From Ectocarpus siliculosus (Eukaryota; Sar; Phaeophyceae; Ectocarpales; Ectocarpaceae), in the NCBI GenBank assembly GCA_000310025.1, contig FN649728.1, forward strand, positions 5,396,168 to 5,410,202: a stretch of DNA of 14,035 nt. The letters run 5' to 3'. Below, piece after piece: positions 7,763 through 14,035 of this stretch. Made by a program: the position numbers and the translations under genes. How positions within the stretch are numbered: the first letter of the stretch is position 1; each line of letters starts with the position of its first letter. The notes under the pieces were generated by a model, which had not been told where the DNA came from, ran no database searches, and saw only the letters and a program-made list of their open reading frames with translations.

Positions 7763-10700
7763 GTGGTGGTGGTGGGGTGCCTGCTGTGTTTCCCAATTTT
7801 CTGCTGTCGCGGGTTTTTGGGGTGTCATGACCGCTCCTGCGTCGCTCTTTGTTTGTACAGTATTTGTCGTCTGCCTCGTGCTTGCCCGCGTTTTCCATCG
7901 AAGGGTTGTTGCGCATTTCCATCGAACGAACACATCTACCCTAATGGCGACAACACTTGAGCATTGTGAGCATTGGTATTTGGTTTGGGTGGAGCTTCAG
8001 CGCATGCTAACAGAAATATCTCTGCGCCATCGGCCGGACGGGCACGTTCATGGGTCAAGTATTTTCCAGAATGGGACGTTTTCACGATACGCGGGACTTG
8101 CCTTGTCAATCCCACCCCCATCATGCACTGCCCCGTTAAATTCTTTTCTGTGCCTATGACCATGAACTGCAAAAGGATGCCCTCATCCGGCAAGATCTGT
8201 ACCCGTTGGCAGCGGATGCGTTGGGGAGGGTCATGGTCTGCACGATGCTCATGGCCGGTGGCCTGAAGGATCGGGAGACGTTTCAGCTCTCGTTCAGTGG
8301 CAGTGGGCCGCTGGGGGGCGTCGTGGCGATCAGCGACGGGGAGGGGGGGGTCAGGGGTTACGTGACCAACGGAAAGGTCAGTGGATCTACAGCAGTTGAC
8401 TTCGTGGCCGATGGTGGCCGATGAAAACGAAACGAAAGTAAACGTTATGACCTGTACGTTTGTTTTTTGGAGAATATTTCGGCCGTGGTCGAAAGTAGAA
8501 ACCACGTGTTTGACTTGCTGTATTTCTTTTTTCTTGTCACTAACCATACCCATTTTGTTGGTCCCGCTTGGTCTGTGAGCAGCCAACCGGCCAGTTGTTC
8601 TCACTGTTGCTTCGTTTTGACTTGTAGCCCCTGAAGTGTTTATGACTGTATGAGAGGAGGCCGACTACAACCTGAGGGTTGCTCTAGATCCAAGCGTTTC
8701 TTGTTCCTTCGCGCGCCCTTTCGGCAGGTGGAACTCCCGCTGAAGGACAACGGGAACCAAGACGTGGCTCAAGGAATAGGGGAAGGCCTACTGAAGGTAT
8801 GCGGATGCCTGTGTGTGTATGTGGTGCATGACCCGGGCGAATGTGTACAGCGCTGCACTAATCACACCCAGGTGGAGACCCGCTTGTCGAGAACCTGAGG
8901 GTACCGCTATTCCGTGGCCGCCAAAGCCTGCAGGCATTGGAAGATGGCTAAACGAAACTTGCCATACTTGCTTGCGACCTTTTTTGTCTTCCTTGGTCTT
9001 TTTCCTGGTCGGGGTGCGTTGCGAGTAGCCCAGTAACCATCCCCACGCAGGAGCAGTGAGGTACAGCAGTACACATCCACACAAGTGTGCCACCGCTGCC
9101 GTCGTCCACCTGTCACGCCCTTGTGCATAGGTCGTGAGGAATCACCCCGACTACCAGAGACCATACACGGGCATCACCGCCCTCAAGACGGGAGAGGTGG
9201 CCTACGACGCCGCGTCCTACCTGGCGGAATCCGAGCAGAAGTCATGCGCCATTGCTGCCGGTTGCTTCGTTACGGTAAGGGAAGAAGGCACAAGATGTTT
9301 TTTCAATGGTTGAGACCCAGGACGGAAGGCGCCTCGGAGAATCGTTCTCATTTTGAAACACGTCCATTTTGATACACGTCCATTTTGATCTGGCTCAACT
9401 TGTTTTGTTGGGGGTACATGTGCGCTACCTGCTCACGGAAATACACGTTTTTTGTTTACTCGGTGTTTGTTTCGCAACGCATGTCGTTGTTTTTTCGCCC
9501 GAGAAAACACGGATTCTGCATCTCGTGTGTTGTTGTTGTTGTTGTTGTTGGCCTTGGAAGGTCTCGATCAACCCCAAACGCAATGTTCGAGATGAACCTT
9601 AAGTACACCAACACGCACATTGTTTTGTTACCCCTTTTTGCCACCGTGGATGACGTTGTTTCACGGTGAGAACAGGATGCGCTGGTCCGACAGGCGGGGG
9701 GATACATGCTGGAGACTCTGCCCGAAGCTTCAGAGGAGACGGAGAAGACCGTGATCAACAACATCGCGAAGCTTCTTGCAAGGGTAAGACTTGTTCGCAC
9801 GTCATGTTCTTGTTCCAAAAATACAGCATGCGATAGATACATAGCCACGCGTCCGAAAAAAAAAAAAGACTCAACCTTGCGGAAACAGTCACAGAATTGA
9901 ACATGTAATTCGAACCCCAACATTACATACATGTGGCAATAAGAGCCGGCGCAGCGTACGTTCCTGAGGTTGGCGCGTTGCCTAGGGGGAAACAACATAC
10001 CAAACTCTGCATTGTGGGCGTAGGGACCATAGGGGATATTTACTCGTGTGTTGCTTGCCCCAATCAGGCGACCAGTTCCCCGCGCGTCTGTTCCAATACG
10101 GAGCAGCACTATCCTTCCTTGTAGAGCGGATTCTTGTATCGTTTGAGCGCCTCGGTTTTCCCCTGTTATCCGAGAAGTCTTCGGGCCAAGGGGGTTGTAG
10201 GGGCGTGGGGGTCATTTGTACAATGCACTCGGGCGTCGTTTTGCATTTGAAGGTCAGTCGCCAAGGGCGAAGAAGCCACATCGTTTGTACAAAAAGCGTA
10301 CCCTTCGCCGCCGCCGTAGCAACGGGTAGCCACGCCGTCCGGGTTGTCCAACCGTCCGCTTCGCAACAGCTTGTGGAATTGAATCGTTTAGCTCAACCGC
10401 AGCCAACATATATGAGGTTGTACTCGGTTGGCTGCTCTACTCGCCTTAGTCCCAGGTATCGGGCTGCATGGCCCCTTGGGTGTTGCCGCAGACGAGAGCT
10501 CTTCCGTCAGAGATAGAAACTGCCACCAACGGTTGCTTGCAGCACACAACATGCGCTTACATTTTTTTTTCCCCCGACCAAAACAACAGTCATCGGACCC
10601 CAGCGATCTGATGGGTAGAGGGATGACACCGATAAGCATCGTGGAATCGCTGCTCGAGGGCTTGGGGGGGGTGGGGGCGATCACCTACAAGCGACCGGAG

Positions 10701-11440
10701 TTCTTGTGCCACTGCTCCGACGAGAGGGTCTACACCGCGCTCAAGCTCCTTGAAAAGACAGAGGTGCGACGTCACCGGTGGTGGCTATAGAGTTGCGGGG
10801 GGGAGGGGCGGGGGGGGGGGTATGGCTGGTACGCAGCAGGTGCATGTTGAAGTCCCATCGCTGGGTATATGTTGTGTGGTATGACGGCTTGTTTGTCAGT
10901 TGGTGGTGGTATTTCTCTTGGGAGCAAGCGTGGTGCGGTTGTGTTACAATAGTTCGGCCCCCCAAAGTTAAGGAGTGTACCGTTACGAAAAAACGCCTCA
11001 AATATGTTAGCAAAATATTAAAATTGGGTAAAAAACACAGCCAGCTCAGGATCCTGCCCTAATTTCTACTATAATATTTCCCTGAACGCGACGATGGTTA
11101 CGAAATAAGAAATCGAGTCTCGATCCGAAACTGAAGTTTCTTGTGTCCGGGCGCCTACTTGTACAGAAGTACAAAGTGACTATAATAGCACCAACGGGTG
11201 AGAGGCAATCAAAGTACTTGTACATGCCAACCGACTGCCGAAATTGGCAGACATGAACGTCGTGGCTCCCGGAACTTTTGAAACGCGCAACGTCACAACC
11301 GCCCATTTCAACAGGTCGAAGAGCTGGTGAAGAAGGAGGAGACGATAGAAGTCAAGTGCGAGTTCTGCGGCAAATTGTACCGACTATCCGCCGAAGACGT
11401 AGTGAAAGAGCTCAAGTTGACACCTCCGCAGGACTCATGA
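6290..11440 (+). CDS. Hsp33 redox-regulated chaperone, eight exons, probably plastid-targeted, 411 aa
   Basis: Hsp33 is a holdase: oxidation releases zinc, forms two disulfides and unfolds the switch so that it binds unfolding proteins. Exons: 6290-6459, 7393-7636, 8176-8376, 8728-8796, 9131-9274, 9676-9783, 10590-10763 and 11315-11440 (TGA). All introns are GT..AG and phases close; six of the seven are phase 0. The domain begins near residue 114 (DHMVSAVAGNGQVVARAV) and is about 298 residues, the usual family length. Landmarks: ALGRVMVCTMLMAGGL and SGSGPLGGVVAI, GGVRGYVTNGKVELPL across the exon 3/4 junction, GEVAYDAASYLAESEQ in exon 5, AGGYMLETLP in exon 6. The zinc switch is complete: CHC at 352-354 and CEFC at 385-388, 30 residues apart. 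Residues 1-33 look like a signal peptide plus plastid motif, and 66-100 form a Gly/acid-rich linker. An in-frame ATG at 6272 would add six residues. Bacterial homologues are named hslO. Confidence 0.92.
6460..7392 (+). other. Intron 1 of the Hsp33 gene (933 bp)
   Basis: It starts GTGCTT, a weak donor, and ends in a tandem acceptor CAGCAG: AG at 7388-7389 or 7391-7392 both keep the frame and differ by one residue. It contains a run of 13 G at 6775-6787. No other gene is recognised. The frame through exon 1 and across the junction is supported by phase and by the targeting signal, but without homology in this part. Confidence 0.6.
7637..8175 (+). other. Intron 2 of the Hsp33 gene (539 bp)
   Basis: It starts with the strong donor GTAAGT and ends AAAAG at 8175, both fixed by Hsp33 alignment on either side (RNLLQ then DALIRQ). 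It holds the CTG/GGT microsatellite near its 5' end. The 222- and 251-residue open frames on the minus strand over this area are shadows with Pro, Ala and Arg runs. Confidence 0.8.
7725..7775 (+). repeat. CTG then GGT microsatellite in Hsp33 intron 2
   Basis: A pure CTG/TGC run at 7725-7759 is followed directly by (TGG)5 to 7775. A looser TTG/CTG-rich stretch precedes it from about 7681. Confidence 0.9.
8377..9130 (+). other. Introns 3 and 4 of the Hsp33 gene, around the 69-base exon 4
   Basis: Intron 3 is 8377-8727 (GTCAGT..CGGCAG, 351 bp) and intron 4 is 8797-9130 (GTATGC..CATAG, 334 bp). Exon 4 (8728-8796) between them encodes 23 residues starting VELPL. Nothing besides intron sequence is recognised in either. 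Confidence 0.85.
9348..9389 (+). repeat. 16-bp tandem repeat in Hsp33 intron 5
   Basis: The unit ACACGTCCATTTTGAT occurs twice exactly (9358-9373 and 9374-9389), preceded by a partial third copy (CATTTTGAA). It lies in intron 5 (9275-9675, GTAAGG..ACAG), which otherwise holds only the TTG tract at 9528-9550. Confidence 0.9.
9528..9550 (+). repeat. TGT/TTG microsatellite in Hsp33 intron 5
   Basis: A run of about seven TGT units in the sense strand of the intron. Confidence 0.85.
9784..10589 (+). other. Intron 6 of the Hsp33 gene (806 bp)
   Basis: It starts GTAAGA and ends with a long T/C tract and AACAG at 10589. No gene or notable repeat is seen apart from a poly-A run at 9857-9868. Splicing joins NNIAKLLAR to SSDPSDLMGR. 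Confidence 0.8.
10797..10820 (+). other. G-run cluster near the intron 7 donor
   Basis: Runs of 7, 4 and 11 G separated by single A or C, enough for four G-tracts, so the sense RNA or DNA could form a G-quadruplex. The exact run lengths may suffer from sequencing error. Confidence 0.5.
10970..11142 (+). repeat. Dispersed repeat, copy B
   Basis: Partner of copy A at about 4430-4609, on the same strand of the window and therefore opposite relative to its host transcript. Shared landmarks are TGTACC, AAAATTGGGTAAAA, ACAGC, GGATCCT (11049-11055), CGAAATAAGAAA (11101-11111), GAGTCTCGATCCGAAA and AGTTTCTT (11135-11142). The right end holds the perfect inverted repeats ATCGAG-T-CTCGAT and GAAACT-GA-AGTTTC, and AAGAAA..TTTCTT bracket the right end of both copies. 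Confidence 0.45.
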
Positions 11441-11452
11441 GTCGGGCATGCC

Positions 11453-11476
11453 TATTTAGCTATTTATCTATTTAGC
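11453..11476 (+). repeat. Three tandem octamers after the Hsp33 stop
   Basis: TATTTAGC, TATTTATC and TATTTAGC follow each other directly, starting 13 bases after the stop codon, so they lie in the 3' UTR. Confidence 0.8.
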
Positions 11477-11815
11477 TAACCTGGCAGCACGATGACAAGT
11501 TTGTGTTGTGGGTGTTGCTTGACCTGCTTGCCTCTCTGCCTACCTGCCCTATTCGAATGGCGTGTGGGTGAAGTGGGACGTGTGCGGTAACATGCACGTG
11601 GCTTTGGCTGCGTCTGCAAGCTCGCGCGTGTGCTGCTCTAGACTATGCCGCGCCTGTCCCTATTTTCCACGTTGTGCAGTTTCTCATTGATGAATATGTC
11701 ATTGTGCAGTCCGGTGACACTGGCTGTCAGTGTTCGTGTCTTGGTCGTTGTCTGTAGACTACACCAACAATATTTTTAGGAAACTCTTGGGAAACTGAAA
11801 AATATAATATTGCAG

Positions 11816-11930
11816 CTTGTCTGTACCGAATAATGAGCAGAGTGCAATCTACCAAATTGAGCTGGTGCACGCACTATGGAGCTACAACTACTTTCACTGC
11901 AAGTCGACATTGGCAGCAGTCCCTCTGTAG
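11816..11930 (+). other. Exon-like piece, possible terminal exon, unassigned
   Basis: An AT-rich tract ending TATTGCAG is followed by 37 codons to TAG. The peptide contains QIELVHALWSYNYFH and has a balanced, protein-like composition unlike nearby chance frames. No upstream partner exon or family was found, so this may be coincidence. Confidence 0.2.
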
Positions 11931-13337
11931 ACGCCCTGCACTCTCCACGTGGTTACCCTCCCTGTTGTCTGTTGTTGGTGTCCTGTGTGTTGGATTGCTG
12001 TTTCTTCCATCTACAGACCTAATGTAGTTTGGTTATTTGTGGGTAGCGAGCGGTCTCGTGCACGAGCAACGAATGAATGTTGGTGCTTTCTACAGCACAA
12101 AGTGACACGCTGATGCTGCTGCTGCGACGCCTCGCGTGCAGCAATACTGTATGCACAACATGTCACGCATGTATCGTGCAGCGCGCAGCACGGTTGCACG
12201 GTTCTTCGCGCAATTTTTCTCGTGCAACTTCAACCATTCCGGAGCGCGAGCAGCGTGCAACTCTGCTGTTGTGCATCAGGACGGTTGGGCAAGAGCCATG
12301 GAACGGCTACCCTTGAACCACACTAAAAAGCGGGGTACAACTGCATAAGTGTTCGCATTTGTCGGTCTGCCTGTGCCGAAAATTGAGGTACGCACGAAAT
12401 ATCAGAACTGCAGCCTGGGATAACGTCCGGGCTGTCGATATTGAATGTCGGAAGCTCTCTCCCCACAGGGAAGACACGTGCGGCCCAAATCGCCGAACAC
12501 GGTCTACAGGGTATCCAGACGATTATGGCATGTGTATCCACCCGCCCAGGCATATCTTGACGTTTTCTGCTGTGCGTCTCGGTATGCCTGTCAGACCTTT
12601 TCAACCCTTACCGTGAGGGAAGGACACGAGGAGCGGCCGTTATGTAGCGGAAGCCAATTCTCCCCCCCTGTCTGTACGCGCCATGTGGCGCGCCCTCAAG
12701 TCCAGCCAGGCCAACCACCAACCAGCGTTTACCCAAGTGCCCTTTTTTTATTTTCGTCTGCGTCCCCCAACCCCGCTTTTGACCGTTGTTGCTTCGAAGG
12801 CGTTATCTTCGCAAATTCGTCCAAACCCGCTGCTGGGTCCAAAACACTCGGAACAAGGCGAGACCCGATATACATAGTAGACAACTCGACGCGCCGTTCA
12901 ACTCGACGTCAGCCGTTCCTTTTCCGTCTGCGGCCATGCCTCCGACCGACTGCTTCGATGACGCGGGTGCAAGCTGTGCATCCATGAGGTGGAGAGGGCG
13001 AAAAACCTGCAGATTGCAGATTGTCGAGTGTTGTTTTGGTCGATTGTGTGTGCGGTTGGCCATACGCTGGCTTGAAAGGCACAAGACAGACGACAGCTTT
13101 CACGATTGTAGCTGTGTTGCGTTTGCTGTTCCTGCCTGGTGCAGAAAAGGGTTCTCACGCAGAGGTGTTCTCTTTTGCTCCCTGCCTCTCGGCAAGCTCA
13201 GCGTCAAGCCCCATGCGATGCTGCGTTACGCTGTCGTGTAGTCCAAGCACCCGGAAACTCAGACCCGGTTTTTTTCTGCTTTTTCTTTGCGCTGGCCTCC
13301 CCTCTTCTCTCCCTCCGCGGCTCTCCGTGTTTTTCAG

Positions 13338-13479
13338 CGGTGTTCCCGAGCCGGGGCTGTTGCCCACGACAAGGTCGCCACTCCATCACGGTACTGACCC
13401 TGACCTCTCAGCTCCCACCCCGTCGCCTTCGGGGGTCGCGGCTACGGGGCTCGACTTGTCCCCTGTGATGGGACCAACG
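13338..13479 (+). other. Exon-like piece, Pro/Ser-rich, unassigned
   Basis: It is bounded by a good acceptor (CCGTGTTTTTCAG) and a good donor (GTGAGC, within an AGC repeat at 13483-13500). The 47-codon frame between is rich in Pro, Ser, Thr and Gly, like a disordered protein segment. It could be an early exon of a gene running off the window, or chance. Confidence 0.25.
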
Positions 13480-13707
13480 GTGAGCAGCAGCAGCAGCAGC
13501 AACAGCGGGTGGGGTGTGGCGGCCGGAAATCGTGTTTTTTATTTTCCAGGCAGCAAGCAGGAGGCGAAAACCTGCAGCAGTCTCTCCGTCTGTTTTTCTT
13601 TGAGGAAAATCAACTCTCCCCGAGACAGCACCCCACCACTTGAAGGGACGCGAATTGAATCAGAACCTAGGGATGCTCGGCGTGCGCTTGTGCTGCGCCG
13701 GATGCAT

Positions 13708-13880
13708 TCAGAATTGCACCCTGGTGGCGTTGGTTGGCCACGGTGTTCTGCCCTCCCCTGTGGCATCGAGGTTGAGCCTTTCGAACCCGTCAAACATCTG
13801 CACCCAACCATCATCCCCTTCGCGTTGGTCGTCTTTCGGAAGCATCCATCGAAAAATGATCTTGCCTTGTTTCTGTCCCA
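13708..13880 (-). other. Exon-like piece on the minus strand, unassigned
   Basis: Read from about 13880 down to the TGA at 13708, the frame contains GKIIFRWMLPKDDQREGDDG and WVQMFDGFERLNLDATGEG, a mix of charged and aromatic residues more protein-like than the opposite strand. An AG precedes the segment. It could be the last exon of a minus-strand gene starting beyond 14035. No family is recognised. Confidence 0.25.
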
Positions 13881-14035
13881 GAAAACTTAAATGCACACAC
13901 GCGCAAGGCCCCCCCCCCAATGCGGAGGGGAGCGTTTGTGTGGCGTCTACTAGGCACTGGTGCCTCTGTCTGCTCTTGCACAGCCAGTTGTCCGTGTTTG
14001 CGCGGGCAACACGCACGCGCAAACACATGTTTGCC

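Larger units (their letters stand above)
10764..11314 (+). other. Intron 7 of the Hsp33 gene (551 bp), G-rich start, repeat copy inside
   Basis: Donor GTGCGA and acceptor AACAG. A G-run cluster lies at 10797-10820 close to the donor. Repeat copy B lies at about 10970-11142, followed by small inverted repeats, for example CTGCC..GGCAG at about 11234-11249. The intron separates the two cysteine pairs of the redox switch into different exons. Confidence 0.8.
11441..14035. other. Stretch downstream of Hsp33 without a recognised gene
   Basis: It begins with the Hsp33 3' UTR, probably several hundred bases. Beyond that I find only unassigned exon-like pieces at 11816-11930, 12469-12560, 13338-13479 (all +) and 13708-13880 (-), plus open frames of 180 residues (12445-12987, +) and 289 codons (13021-13890, +, no ATG until about 13214) that look like Ser, Pro and Cys-rich chance frames. 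None matches a family I know. Confidence 0.6.

Noticed and set aside
7167-7922. 251-residue open frame on the minus strand
   Set aside because: It overlaps Hsp33 exon 2 and intron 2 antisense and is a chain of Pro, Ala, Arg and Thr runs. The opposite strand has real Hsp33 homology.
7936-8604. 222-residue open frame on the minus strand
   Set aside because: It is antisense to Hsp33 exon 3, whose family alignment is clear. The antisense frame has no recognisable motif.
9456-10109. 217-residue open frame on the minus strand
   Set aside because: It is antisense to Hsp33 exon 6 and flanking introns, includes the Thr run from the TTG repeat, and matches nothing I know.
11111-11125. Possible Pol III B box or tRNA-like element
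   Set aside because: The TCGATCC block resembles a T-loop, but there is no matching A box, acceptor stem or cloverleaf, so no tRNA is called.
8176-11440. Hsp33 and DUF4291 as bacterial contamination, since both families are largely bacterial
   Set aside because: Both are broken by several phase-consistent GT..AG introns and sit next to a eukaryotic SUMO protease, so they belong to a nuclear eukaryotic genome.
12445-12987. 180-residue open frame on the plus strand
   Set aside because: It is Ser, Pro, Cys and Arg-rich without any motif, and looks like a GC-rich chance frame.
13021-13890. 289-codon open frame on the plus strand
   Set aside because: It has no ATG until about 13214 and is low-complexity Ser, Pro and Leu. 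Only the part at 13338-13479, with splice-like edges, was kept as a weak candidate.

Overview
The window is nuclear DNA of a eukaryote. It holds three intron-containing protein genes in the order plus, minus, plus, joined by GT..AG introns of about 290 to 930 bases. The best guess for the organism is a photosynthetic stramenopile, probably a brown alga of the Ectocarpus type. Reasons: moderate to high GC content, many long introns rich in TTG and CTG microsatellites, neighbouring genes on alternating strands, and an Hsp33 whose N-terminus looks like a bipartite plastid-targeting presequence with a phenylalanine next to the predicted signal-peptide cleavage point. This assignment is inference from gene style, not from a marker gene.

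Layout. Bases 1-408 are homopolymer-smeared, low-quality sequence and should not be interpreted. From about 411 to 2353 (+) lie the last four visible exons of a SUMO-specific (Ulp1/SENP, peptidase C48) protease with its His, Asp and Cys catalytic residues; the 5' part is lost in the bad sequence. Its 3' flank (2333-2610) carries a diverged tandem duplication that includes the last codons of the gene. Bases 2611-3804 hold no recognisable gene. A three-exon DUF4291-family gene runs from 5759 down to 3805 on the minus strand (270 aa). Head-to-head with it, 530 bases away, starts a complete eight-exon Hsp33 gene (6290-11440, +, 411 aa). The gap between the two starts contains a pure (CT)84 tract that ends only 17 bases from the DUF4291 ATG. 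Bases 11441-14035 hold no gene I recognise, only weak exon-like pieces.

The exon models of the DUF4291 and Hsp33 genes close exactly: all splice phases agree and the proteins align with the family along their length. Hsp33 is a redox-switched holdase chaperone and here is probably plastidial. DUF4291 is a family of unknown function best known from bacteria. The SENP protease is a housekeeping SUMO-pathway enzyme. Nothing shows that the three share a pathway; only the DUF4291/Hsp33 pair might share a divergent promoter. I found no mobile-element protein, CRISPR array, rRNA or tRNA. The most interesting points are the intron-bearing DUF4291 gene, its head-to-head pairing with Hsp33 across the long CT tract, the duplicated SENP gene end, and a diverged repeat pair in introns of the two neighbouring genes.
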